DNA of 64,000 nucleotides, from NCBI RefSeq assembly GCF_000739775.1, contig NZ_BBJH01000015.1, positions 147,640 through 211,639 of the forward strand, given 5' to 3'. The position numbers and the translations under genes were made by a program. The notes beneath the pieces were generated by a model. The model saw nothing but the letters and a program-made list of their open reading frames with translations, had not been told where the DNA came from and made no database searches. The stretch's first letter is position 1. Every line of letters starts with the position of its first letter. The stretch is from Paraburkholderia heleia NBRC 101817. GTDB taxonomy: Bacteria > Pseudomonadota > Gammaproteobacteria > Burkholderiales > Burkholderiaceae. Of this stretch, positions 36,348 to 45,677 are shown one piece after another.

Positions 36348-37181
36348 ATGTGCCGCTGGCTCGCTTATAGCGGGAACCCCGTCCAGCTCGAAACCGTGCT
36401 GTTTCATGCGCGCCATTCGCTGATCGACCAAAGTCTGCATTCGACCAAAGGCGCCACCACCACGAATGGCGACGGCTTCGGCATGGGCTGGTTTCAGGAC
36501 CCGCACGACATTCCGTATCGCTACCGCAGCGTGCATCCGGCCTGGAACGACCGCAACCTGCGCGAACTCGCGCGCGCGGTGCGTGCGCCCATGTTCATCG
36601 CGCATATTCGCGCGGCCACCGACACGCCGGTGCAGGAAACGAACTGCCATCCGTTTCGCCACCGGCGCTGGATCTTCGCGCACAACGGGCTCATTCGCAG
36701 CTATGCGCTCATGCGCCGCGACCTGCTCGTCGCGATCGATCCGGAGCGCTTTAACGCGCTTGAAGGATCGACCGATTCCGAAGCGATGTTTTATCTGGCC
36801 ATGACGTTCGGCCTCGAAATCGATCCCGTAACAGCGCTCGAACGCATGGCGGGTTTCGTGGAGGCCACGGCGAAAAAGCACGGCATCGAACCGGCGCTCA
36901 ACATGACCGTCTGTGCTTGCGACGGCGAGCAGATCGTTGCAGCGCGCTATTCGAGCGAACGCAACTCGCGCTCGCTCTTTCACACTACGGCGTTCCGGCA
37001 TCTGCGCGAACTGTATCCCGACGACCCGCGCATCGTCGCGGCCGGCGACGACGCGTATCTGCTCGTCTCCGAGCCGCTCGGCGACAGGCCCGAGGTATGG
37101 GCCGAAGTGCCGGAATCGACGGCGGTCGTCGTGCGCGGGCCCAAGGTCGAATACCGGCCGTTCGTACCGGTTGCACCTTAA
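36348..37181 (+). CDS. Class II glutamine amidotransferase (YafJ-like)
   Basis: The 277-residue protein is an N-terminal-nucleophile amidotransferase. Cys2 in MCRWLAYSG would become the catalytic N-terminal residue after removal of Met. The conserved NGDGFGMGWF, HIRAATDTPVQETNCHPF and FAHNGLI segments of the family are present. It lacks a synthetase domain, as do YafJ and gamma-glutamyl-hercynylcysteine sulfoxide hydrolase (EgtC) relatives, so the acceptor is unknown. AAGGAG stands eight bases ahead of ATG 36348. Confidence 0.9.
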   Translation: MCRWLAYSGNPVQLETVLFHARHSLIDQSLHSTKGATTTNGDGFGMGWFQDPHDIPYRYRSVHPAWNDRNLRELARAVRAPMFIAHIRAATDTPVQETNCHPFRHRRWIFAHNGLIRSYALMRRDLLVAIDPERFNALEGSTDSEAMFYLAMTFGLEIDPVTALERMAGFVEATAKKHGIEPALNMTVCACDGEQIVAARYSSERNSRSLFHTTAFRHLRELYPDDPRIVAAGDDAYLLVSEPLGDRPEVWAEVPESTAVVVRGPKVEYRPFVPVAP

Positions 37182-37198
37182 GGCGCCTTAAACCGGTC

Positions 37199-39187
37199 TC
37201 AGGCGCGGCGGCGCCTTTGCCGCGCCGCCGCGAGCGCTAGCACCTCGTCGAACAGCGTGACGTCCACGGGCTTGACGAGATGCCTCTCGAAGCCCGCTTC
37301 GCGCGTGAGTTCGACATCGGCGGCCTGGCCGAAACCCGTCATCGCGGCGAACAGTGTGTGCTTGAGCGGCGGCAGTGCGCGCAAGGCGCGCAGCGTCGCA
37401 TAGCCGTCGATCTCGGGCATGGCGATGTCGATGAGCACGGCGTCGGGCGTGAAGCCGTCCACTTCCTCGCGCGCGTGGGCGGCGCTGTAGGCCACGCGCA
37501 CGTCGTGCCCTTTGAGTTCGAGCAGCATGGCGAGGCTGTCGGCCGAATCGCGGTTGTCGTCCACCACGAGCACGCGCAGCGGCGGCACGCCGGCTTCGGC
37601 CAGGGCCGCAAGCTCCGCCGTGTCCGGCGTGAGCGGCTGCGGCTGCAGGGCACTCGCGGTTTCGCGCGCGAACGGCAGGCGGATCGTGAACGTGCTGCCT
37701 TTGCCCGGCCCGTCGCTCCTCGCGGAAATGGTGCCGCCGTGCAGCTCGACGAGCGAGCGGCACAGCATGAGGCCGATGCCGAGCCCGTTTTCCGTGGGCC
37801 CCGGCACCGAGCGATCCTGGCTGAAGAGGCCGAAGATCGATTCGTACGTGCCGGGCCGCAGGCCGCGGCCTTCGTCGTGCACCTGGATCTGCACGGCGCG
37901 CGCGGCGGCGCGCACGTTCACGACGATGCGGCTGCCGTCGGGCGAGAACTTCGAGGCGTTGTGCAGCAGGTTCTGCAGCACCTGCACGAGGCGCGTGTGA
38001 TCGCCCGTCATGGTGAGCGTCTCCTCGGGCATCTGCACGTCCACGTGCTGGCCGCGCGCCGAGGTGAAGGGCTGCGCCGCGTCGATGGCGTGCGCGACCA
38101 CTTCGCGCAGGTCGAGCGGCGCCTCGCGCAACTCGATCTTGCCCGACGTGATGCGCCCGACGTCCAGCAGGTCGTCCACGAGCCGCGTGAGGTGCACGAT
38201 CTGGCGCTCGATCATGTCGCGCGCGCGCTCGATGTCGGGGCTCGGCGCATCCATGAGGCGCATCGTGGCCACCGCGTTGCGCACCGGCGCGAGCGGGTTG
38301 CGCAGTTCGTGCGCGAGCAAGGCGAGGAACTGCTTCATCTGCTCGCTCGAATGCTCGAGTTCGTCGGTGCGGCGGCTTTCGGTCATGTCGCGTGTGACCT
38401 TCGCGAAACCCGTGAGGCGGCCGTGGCCGTCATGCACGGCGGTGAGCGTGACGTTGGCCCAGAACATCGAGCCGTCCTTGCGCACGCGCCAGCCCTCGGT
38501 CACGACCCGGCCCGACTCCCTCGCGCGGCTCAGTTCGCGTTCGGGCTGACCGGCGGCGACCTCGTCGGGCGGATAGAACACGGAAAAATGCTGGCCGATG
38601 ATCTCGGCCGGACGGTAGCCCTTCAGGTTGGTCGCGCCGCTGTTCCAGCTCACCACGTGGCCCTGCGGGTCGAGCATGAACATCGCGTAGTCGCTCGCGC
38701 TTTCCACGAGCAGGCGAAAGCGCTCTTCGGAAAGGCGCAGCGCCTCGACCTGGCGGCGTTCGGCGGTGAGGTCGCGCGTGATCTTGGCGAAGCCGGCGAG
38801 CGAGCCGTCGCGCTCGCGCATCGCGGTGATGACGACGTTGGCCCAGAACATCGAGCCGTCCTTGCGCACGCGCCAGCCTTCGTCGTTGAAGCGTCCGTGC
38901 AGCGCGGCCTGCTCCAGCTCGTGATCGGGCCAGTGGTGCGCGTTGGCTTCGTCGGTGTAAAAGCGCGAGAAATGCTGGCCGATGATCTCGTGCGCTTCAT
39001 AGCCCTTGATGCGGGCCGCGCCGCGATTCCAGCTCACGATGTAGCCGTGCGTGTCGAGCAGGAAGATCGCGTAGTCCTCGATCGGCTCCACGAGCGCCTC
39101 GAAGCGGCGTTCGTGGTGGCTTTCGGCGGCGGTGGTGTGCGGGGCGATGCCGGAGTCGGGCGTCGTCATGGTCCTCGGGTCTGTCAT
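37199..39187 (-). CDS. Hybrid PAS-PAS sensor histidine kinase with receiver domain
   Basis: This is a soluble hybrid kinase of 662 residues. Two tandem PAS domains (about 35-150 and 160-270) are near-duplicates of each other, and both contain WRVRKDGSMFWANV. The HisKA domain has its phospho-His at about 293 (LLAHELRNPLAP), the HATPase domain follows at about 395-510 with ENGLGIGLMLCRSL, and a C-terminal receiver has its Asp at about 587 (LIDIAMPEIDG). There are no membrane segments, so the signal is probably cytoplasmic, such as redox or a small ligand. The start at 39187 has a weak ribosome site; ATG 39169, six codons in, is an alternative. No partner regulator is adjacent. Confidence 0.92.
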   Translation of the reverse strand: MTDPRTMTTPDSGIAPHTTAAESHHERRFEALVEPIEDYAIFLLDTHGYIVSWNRGAARIKGYEAHEIIGQHFSRFYTDEANAHHWPDHELEQAALHGRFNDEGWRVRKDGSMFWANVVITAMRERDGSLAGFAKITRDLTAERRQVEALRLSEERFRLLVESASDYAMFMLDPQGHVVSWNSGATNLKGYRPAEIIGQHFSVFYPPDEVAAGQPERELSRARESGRVVTEGWRVRKDGSMFWANVTLTAVHDGHGRLTGFAKVTRDMTESRRTDELEHSSEQMKQFLALLAHELRNPLAPVRNAVATMRLMDAPSPDIERARDMIERQIVHLTRLVDDLLDVGRITSGKIELREAPLDLREVVAHAIDAAQPFTSARGQHVDVQMPEETLTMTGDHTRLVQVLQNLLHNASKFSPDGSRIVVNVRAAARAVQIQVHDEGRGLRPGTYESIFGLFSQDRSVPGPTENGLGIGLMLCRSLVELHGGTISARSDGPGKGSTFTIRLPFARETASALQPQPLTPDTAELAALAEAGVPPLRVLVVDDNRDSADSLAMLLELKGHDVRVAYSAAHAREEVDGFTPDAVLIDIAMPEIDGYATLRALRALPPLKHTLFAAMTGFGQAADVELTREAGFERHLVKPVDVTLFDEVLALAAARQRRRRA
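38450..38494. repeat. 45-bp exact direct repeat, copy 1 (PAS 2 coding)
   Basis: This 45-bp segment is identical to 38834-38878, exactly 384 bp (128 codons) away. Both encode the same stretch of the two PAS domains of the hybrid kinase. It marks a recent internal duplication or gene conversion between the PAS units. Confidence 0.85.
38834..38878. repeat. 45-bp exact direct repeat, copy 2 (PAS 1 coding)
   Basis: Second copy of the repeat at 38450-38494, within the first PAS domain of the hybrid kinase. Confidence 0.85.
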
Positions 39188-39258
39188 AGGGCCTGTTCAC
39201 GAGTTTGACAGGCTCTGGCCTCCTGAATGGACGTCCCGCGCGCAGCGGGCGCCGCAGC

Positions 39259-40218
39259 TTACCACGCGCGCTGCCCCGAGCGGTCGTACTTTTCGGCCAT
39301 TGCCGGAATGCCTGTGCGCACGTGGCGTTCCGCGCGGCGCACCTGGCGGGTGAGCAGCACGACATGCGGCGGCACCACGCGGCGTGCGCGCAACGTCCAG
39401 AACGCGCCGCGCAGCAGCGCTACGCCAGCGGGCCCGAGCGAGCGCTGGCGCGCGAACACGGCGAGCGCGCGGCCGGTCGCAGCGATCGCATCGCGCGCGG
39501 GCAGGCGCATCCACGCCACCCAGGCGGTGTTGCGCGCGAGCGCGCATTGTTGCGCGCGCGTGAACCAGCGGTAGAGCGGTTCGCGATGCGCGAGCGCCTG
39601 CTCGCAATAAACAATCTGATGGCCGGCCGACAGCATGTCGAGCGCTGCAAGCTCCTCGGCGCCGCCGTGTGAAAGCCGCTCCTCGTAGCCGCCGAGCGCG
39701 CGGAACACGGCCGCGCGGAAAACGCACGCGCCGGCCATGAAGTTCGCGAGCGCCGGGCCGGCCTCGCCTTCCGCGCCCGGCGACGTGGCGGCGAGCATCA
39801 GGCAGGCAGGGTGAATTTCGCGCTCGTCGCCGCTCACCACGCGCGCGTTGAGCACGGCCACCTGCGTGTGGGCGTCGAGCCGCTGCGCGGCGCGCGCGAG
39901 CGCGCCGGGCGCGAACCAGGTGCTGTCGTCGCAGCACGCGACATAATCGGTGCGCGCGAGCAGCACGGCGCGATTGAAACCGGCCATGCCGCGGTCGCCC
40001 AGCGACTGGACGATGCGCACTTGCGGAAAGAGCGACGCCAGCAGGGAGACGGTGGAATCGGTGGAGCCGTTGTCGGCCACGATGACGTCGGGGTGTTCGG
40101 GAAGGGCGGTGAGGCGCGCGACGGTATCGATGGTTTGACGCACGTGATTGCGCGTGAGGACGACCACCGTGACGCGCGGCGCGCTGGGAGTTCCGGGGGC
40201 AGGGGCGGAGTCGTTCAT
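39259..40218 (-). CDS. Family 2 glycosyltransferase
   Basis: The 319-residue protein starts with a GT-A Rossmann-like domain (RVTVVVLTRNHVRQTIDTVARL, VIVADNGSTDSTVSLLASLF) that binds the nucleotide sugar. The acidic metal site appears as ACCDDSTW, near residue 100. The C-terminal 100 residues are basic and Arg/Ala-rich without a membrane helix. It probably adds a sugar to a surface polysaccharide or a lipid carrier, but there is no polysaccharide cluster around it. It lies 71 bp upstream of the hybrid kinase gene on the same strand and may be co-transcribed. Confidence 0.88.
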   Translation of the reverse strand: MNDSAPAPGTPSAPRVTVVVLTRNHVRQTIDTVARLTALPEHPDVIVADNGSTDSTVSLLASLFPQVRIVQSLGDRGMAGFNRAVLLARTDYVACCDDSTWFAPGALARAAQRLDAHTQVAVLNARVVSGDEREIHPACLMLAATSPGAEGEAGPALANFMAGACVFRAAVFRALGGYEERLSHGGAEELAALDMLSAGHQIVYCEQALAHREPLYRWFTRAQQCALARNTAWVAWMRLPARDAIAATGRALAVFARQRSLGPAGVALLRGAFWTLRARRVVPPHVVLLTRQVRRAERHVRTGIPAMAEKYDRSGQRAW

Positions 40219-40414
40219 CGCAGCAGGCGGCGGGAGCCGGCCGGTGAGTTGTCGAATTGACCTATGTCAGCATACGCCGATGGCGCGCGACATGCAGTAC
40301 ATGACGTGCGCCAGCGGCGTGGCGGCGCAGCGGCGGTGCTGCACTGCACAGCCGGGAGCTGCGCAATTTTCGCGCCGCGTGCGGCAGCGTGTGCGATCAG
40401 GCCGGTCCGCAGCG

Positions 40415-40474
40415 CAATCAGCCGACCAATCAGCCGACCAATCAGCCGACCAATCAGCCGTTCAATCAGCCGTT
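40415..40474. repeat. Five tandem copies of a 12-bp unit
   Basis: Three copies of CAATCAGCCGAC are followed by two of CAATCAGCCGTT and a partial sixth. The array ends at the stop codon of the HAD gene (TGA at 40474-40476 on the minus strand), so it occupies that gene's 3' untranslated region, before the glycosyltransferase gene. It is a minisatellite-like array with only two positions of divergence. The purpose is unknown. Confidence 0.95.
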
Positions 40475-41148
40475 CAATCGCGAGCGCAGACTTCGTCGAG
40501 ATGACCGAGCAGATCGGCGGGATCTTCGTACACGCGCAGCGCGCCCGCGCGCTCCAGCTCCCCGGTGCCGTAGCCGCCCGACTGCAGGCCGATGCCGAGC
40601 GCGCGGCAGCGCTGGGCCGCGAGCATGTCCCAGACGCTGTCGCCGACCACGAGGCAGCGCTCGATCGGCACGTTCAGCCGCAGCGCCGCGGCGACGAAAA
40701 GATCCGGGTCGGGCTTCGCGTGGCGCACTTCGTCGCGCGTGATGACGGTCGTGACGGACGGGTCCACGCCGAGCGCCTGCAAGTTCACGGACGCCGTGGC
40801 GAGCCGCCCGCTCGTGGCGATCGCCCAGGGCACCTGCGCGGCGCTGAGGGCGTCGAGCAGCGCGCGGGCGCCGGGCAGCGGGCGCACCTGGTCGGCGTGG
40901 CGGCGGTAGGCGTCGGCGTGTAGTTTTTGCAGGCGCGCGATGCGCTCGGGCGAGATGGCCTCGTGGGTCTCGCGCAGCAACTGGTTCATGAAGAGCCCGC
41001 CGCTCATGCCGATACGCCGGTGAATGCGCCACACCGAAAGTTCGATGCCGTCCGCGTCGAGCGCTTCCTTCCATGCGAGGACATGCTGATACACGCTGTC
41101 GACGAGCGTGCCGTCGAGGTCGAACAAAAAGGCCGTTTCGTTGCGCAT
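40474..41148 (-). CDS. HAD-superfamily phosphatase (phosphoglycolate phosphatase-like)
   Basis: The 224-residue hydrolase has motif I FDLDGTLVDS (nucleophile Asp), motif II IATSGRL and motifs III/IV HAKPDPDLF with VVGDSVWDMLAA. A helical cap domain lies between motifs I and II. These are typical of the beta-phosphoglucomutase and phosphoglycolate phosphatase group, with the exact substrate open. The start at 41148 is supported by AGGAGG eight bases upstream; another ATG at 41169 precedes it. It sits directly downstream of the trehalase gene on the same strand (95 bp), so a role in sugar-phosphate metabolism is possible. Confidence 0.9.
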   Translation of the reverse strand: MRNETAFLFDLDGTLVDSVYQHVLAWKEALDADGIELSVWRIHRRIGMSGGLFMNQLLRETHEAISPERIARLQKLHADAYRRHADQVRPLPGARALLDALSAAQVPWAIATSGRLATASVNLQALGVDPSVTTVITRDEVRHAKPDPDLFVAAALRLNVPIERCLVVGDSVWDMLAAQRCRALGIGLQSGGYGTGELERAGALRVYEDPADLLGHLDEVCARD

Positions 41149-41243
41149 GGGTGGCGCCTCCTGCAACATGATGATTACGCGGCGGTAGCGCGAAAAGTGT
41201 ACGCCGGCCGCCGCTAGCGTGCGCCGCGGCGTGCGGCGTCGCC

Positions 41244-43091
41244 TCAGGGCGCGCTGGCCGCGGCCGCGCCGGACGCCGCCGGCGCGCCTTGCACGGCGCC
41301 CGTCTGCGGATACATCTGGAGCAGCGCGCGCAGTACGCCGTTGGTCCATCCAAAGCCGTCCTGCAGCGGATATTCGCCGCCGCCCGCCGACGATGCCTGC
41401 GTGGCCGACGCGCTCACGTCGTACTTCTCGACGAGCTTGTGCGTGCGCGTGTAGTAGGCGAGATTCGTGGCGATCCAGCGCGCGGCGATTTCCTGCGCCA
41501 GGTCCTGCTCGCCATAGCGGCGCAGCCCCATGACTGCGAGATATTGCAGCGGTGCCCAGCCGTTCGGCTCGTCCCATTGCTGGCCGGTCGCGACCTCGGT
41601 GGTGGCGAGGCCGCCGGGGCGCAGCAGGCCGGCGCGCACCGCGGCGGCCACTTCCTGCGCCTCGGCTTTCGTCGCGACGCCCGCATAGAGCGGATAGACA
41701 GTCGCCGCCGTGAGCCGGTGCGTGTGCGTGCGGTGCACGAAATCGTAGTCGCTGTACGCATGCAGTTGCGGGTCCCAGAGCACGCGGTCGATGGCGTCGG
41801 CGCGTTGTCGGGCGCGCCTCGTCATCAGGTCGGCCTCGCGTGCGTCGCCCTTCAGGCCGTAGGCCTTCGCAAGCGTGCGTTCGAGCATCGCCATCAGCGA
41901 ATTGAGGTCCACCGGCACGAGCGAGGTCACGTCGATACTCGAGAGCGTGTGGCCGTCGGCGAGCCAGCGCGAGCTGTAGTCCCAGCCCGTTTCCGCGCCC
42001 GCGCGCAGGTTGCGCCAGAGGTCCGAGGCGTCGCGTTGCGGCGTGGCCCGCGCGGTGAGGATGTCTTCGCGGTACGACTCGTCGCGCGGGCGGTTGCGCG
42101 CGTCCCAGTAGCGGTTGAGCAGCGTGCCGTCGGGCAGGCGCACGAGGTGGCGCGCGGCGTGGCCGGGCTTGAGCGTCTGCGCGCCGGCCATCCAGTAGTC
42201 GTACTCCTTGCGCAGTTGCGGCAGGTAATGGACGTACACGGCGTCGCCGTCTTTTTCCGCGACGAGGCTCACCATCTGCGCGAAAAACGGCGGCTGCGAG
42301 CGGCTCAGGTAATAGGTGCGATTGCCGTTCGCGATGTGCCCGTAGCGGTCGATCAGCGCGGCGAAGTTGTTCAGTTCGTCGAGCGCGAGTTCGTGGCGGC
42401 CGCTGGCTTCCAGGCCGAGCATGATGAAGTACGAATCCCAGTAGTAGATCTCGTTGAAGCGCCCGCCCGGCACGACGTACGCAGAGGGCAGCGGCAGCAG
42501 CGACGAATACTGATTCGGCTTCGCGTCGGGGCGGCGGCTCAGCACGTTCCACAGCGTGTCGATGTGGCCGACGACATCCTGGTTCGGATCGGAAACATAG
42601 TGGTCTTCGGTTTGCGCCGGGGCCGTGAAGTACTGGTTCACGAACTGCGTGAGCGCGGCCTTGTCGTGATCCCCTGCGTGCCGTTGGCGCCAGCGCTCGT
42701 AGGCCGCCGTGATCCGGCTGGGGCGCTCGTTGGGCAGCATGTCGGCGAACGTCTTGCTGTCGGGGAAGATCTGCGCGAGCTGCACGTCGTGATAGAGGCG
42801 GCCGTAGAGATCGGCGGGCGTGGCGGGCTGGCTCTCTTTGGCCGCCTCATGCGGCGCTGGAGAGCGAACCGGCTTTGCCGATGGCGCGGGCGTTTGTAAT
42901 TCCTGCGCGTTGGCGGGCGCGCTTGCGGAGGCTGCGGCACCGGCGGCCTGGGCGCTTTGCGCGAGCGGCGAGGCGAGGCACAACGCAGCGGCGAGCGTGG
43001 CGGCAAACGTGGCAGCAAACGCGGCAGCAAACGGGACGGGGCGGGATGTGGCGGCGGATGCAGGCGTGCGAGAGCGGAACGGGAAAGACAT
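41244..43091 (-). CDS. treA: Periplasmic alpha,alpha-trehalase
   Basis: This family 37 glycoside hydrolase cuts trehalose into two glucose. The 615-residue protein has an Ala-rich signal peptide (cleavage near QSAQA, about residue 48), a low-complexity linker and then the catalytic domain. Both trehalase signatures are present: PGGRFNEIYYWDSYF near residue 212 and QWDEPNGWAPLQ near residue 510. It should act in the periplasm. The signal peptide coding region contains three imperfect 12-bp repeats. The C terminus has an Ala-rich tail of about 20 residues. The gene is divergent from pobA. Confidence 0.95.
   Translation of the reverse strand: MSFPFRSRTPASAATSRPVPFAAAFAATFAATLAAALCLASPLAQSAQAAGAAASASAPANAQELQTPAPSAKPVRSPAPHEAAKESQPATPADLYGRLYHDVQLAQIFPDSKTFADMLPNERPSRITAAYERWRQRHAGDHDKAALTQFVNQYFTAPAQTEDHYVSDPNQDVVGHIDTLWNVLSRRPDAKPNQYSSLLPLPSAYVVPGGRFNEIYYWDSYFIMLGLEASGRHELALDELNNFAALIDRYGHIANGNRTYYLSRSQPPFFAQMVSLVAEKDGDAVYVHYLPQLRKEYDYWMAGAQTLKPGHAARHLVRLPDGTLLNRYWDARNRPRDESYREDILTARATPQRDASDLWRNLRAGAETGWDYSSRWLADGHTLSSIDVTSLVPVDLNSLMAMLERTLAKAYGLKGDAREADLMTRRARQRADAIDRVLWDPQLHAYSDYDFVHRTHTHRLTAATVYPLYAGVATKAEAQEVAAAVRAGLLRPGGLATTEVATGQQWDEPNGWAPLQYLAVMGLRRYGEQDLAQEIAARWIATNLAYYTRTHKLVEKYDVSASATQASSAGGGEYPLQDGFGWTNGVLRALLQMYPQTGAVQGAPAASGAAAASAP
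42997..43032. repeat. Three 12-bp tandem repeats in the trehalase signal peptide
   Basis: GTGGCGGCAAAC, GTGGCAGCAAAC and GCGGCAGCAAAC lie in tandem. They encode repeated Phe/Ala/Thr units of the hydrophobic core of the signal peptide, so copy-number changes would lengthen or shorten it in steps of four residues. Confidence 0.8.
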
Positions 43092-43233
43092 GACCTTGAC
43101 GTTTTTGATGGGCGAGGAGCGCGCCGGCGCGCCAGCCTGGGCGCAGACGAAGCGCGTCGACCAGCAATTTCCGTTCCGCACGGTGGGCCGGCGAGACGGG
43201 TGGCAGCTGCGCCGCTATTCGAAATCGGGATAG

Positions 43234-44499
<1,266 letters not shown>

Positions 44500-44510
44500 G
44501 GTAAGCGCAA

Positions 44511-44559
44511 CGCACGAAACGGCCGCGCGGGCTCCGAAGGGTTCGCGCGGCTTTGTGCG
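44511..44559 (+). terminator. Terminator of pobA
   Basis: An 8-bp GC stem (GCCGCGCG / CGCGCGGC) is extended outward by AAA/TTT and CGCAC/GTGCG pairs with small bulges. It starts 11 bases after the pobA stop. The T-run is short (TTT). Confidence 0.6.
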
Positions 44560-44583
44560 TTTACGGCGTCGCGTTGGACAGCT

Positions 44584-45636
44584 TCAAATTGCCGCGAGCG
44601 GCGCGATGCCTAGTTCGTTTGCGATATCGGCGAAAGGTTTTCTCACGGAGTCGGGCAGCGTGATCGTCTGCATGTGCCGCGCGCGATTTTCCGCCTCGTA
44701 CTGGCCAGGGTATTGCACCGGTTGAGCCGGATCCTGCGGCGGGCAGCTGAGCAGATAGTCGAGGAAGGATTCGACCTCCTGCGAGCGCCACGTCGTGTTG
44801 AAATCCACCTGCGGATCGAGCACCAGCGCGAACAGATTGTTGGTGGCGACGCCGTTGCGCGGGTTGTCCGGATGGATCGTGCCGCCGCCCGAGAGCACGC
44901 CTGCGAGCAGTTCCGCCACGAGCCCCAGTGCGTAGCCCTTGTGCAGGCCGAACGGCAGCAGCGCGCCTGGCGGATCGGCGAACAGCACGTTGGGGTCGGT
45001 GGTCGGCTGGCCGTTCGCGTCGATCACGGAAGCGTCGGGCGCCGGCAGGCCGTTTTCGGCGAGCACGCGCGCCTTGTTCACGGCAATGGCGCTCGTGGCG
45101 ATATCCACGACGAAGGGCGATCGCCCGCCCGGCAGCGGGCCCGCGAAGCACAGCGGGTTGGTCGTGAGCCGAGGCTCGCGTCCGCCGAACGGCGCGACGG
45201 TCGGCGCGCGGTTCACCACGTTGGTGAACGCGAGCAGGACGTAGCCCTGCGCCGCGACCATTTCGCCGTAGTGGCCCATGCGCCCCAGGTGATGGCTGTG
45301 GCGCAGCGTCACGATGCACTGGCCATGGTCGCGCGCGCGAGCGATCGCGTCTTCCATCACGGCCTTGCCGACGTGCTGGCCGAAGCCGCTGTGGCCGTCG
45401 TAGCCGATCAGGCTGCCACGGTCCACGATGCGCTCGGCGCGGCCGTCGGCGGCGACGAAACCCGCGGCCAGCACGCGCTTGTAGTTCGGCAGGATCGAAA
45501 GTCCGTGGCTCGCATAGCCCACGCGATCGGATTCGATCAGATGGTCGGCCACGTCCGCGGCGATGTCTTCGGGCACCGAGACGTTCGTGAGCACGGCCGT
45601 GGCGAAGCGCCGTGCATCGTCGATTTTGACTTCCAT
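44584..45636 (-). CDS. Malate/L-lactate dehydrogenase family oxidoreductase
   Basis: This is an NAD(P)-dependent dehydrogenase of the Ldh2 family (malate, ureidoglycolate, sulfolactate or 2,3-diketogulonate type), 350 residues. Visible family features are SDRVGYASHGL near residue 37, the substrate/cofactor region TLRHSHHLGRMGHY and the later GLHKGYALGLVAELLAGVLSG, with minor interruptions. The DASS anion transporter upstream on the same strand (41 bp) suggests an imported 2-hydroxy dicarboxylate or sulfolactate as substrate. That is inference from neighbourhood. Confidence 0.88.
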   Translation of the reverse strand: MEVKIDDARRFATAVLTNVSVPEDIAADVADHLIESDRVGYASHGLSILPNYKRVLAAGFVAADGRAERIVDRGSLIGYDGHSGFGQHVGKAVMEDAIARARDHGQCIVTLRHSHHLGRMGHYGEMVAAQGYVLLAFTNVVNRAPTVAPFGGREPRLTTNPLCFAGPLPGGRSPFVVDIATSAIAVNKARVLAENGLPAPDASVIDANGQPTTDPNVLFADPPGALLPFGLHKGYALGLVAELLAGVLSGGGTIHPDNPRNGVATNNLFALVLDPQVDFNTTWRSQEVESFLDYLLSCPPQDPAQPVQYPGQYEAENRARHMQTITLPDSVRKPFADIANELGIAPLAAI

Positions 45637-45677
45637 GAGCGGCTCCTTGCTGGACGTGCGGCGTTCGGGTGCAATGT

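Noticed and set aside
37280..39208. 642-residue ORF on the plus strand
   Set aside because: It is antisense to the hybrid kinase, rich in Arg, His and Val and without motifs.
40415..40474. CRISPR array
   Set aside because: Units are 12 bp in direct tandem without spacers and there are no cas genes.
41289..42899. 536-residue ORF on the plus strand
   Set aside because: It is antisense to the trehalase gene, whose two signatures are on the minus strand.
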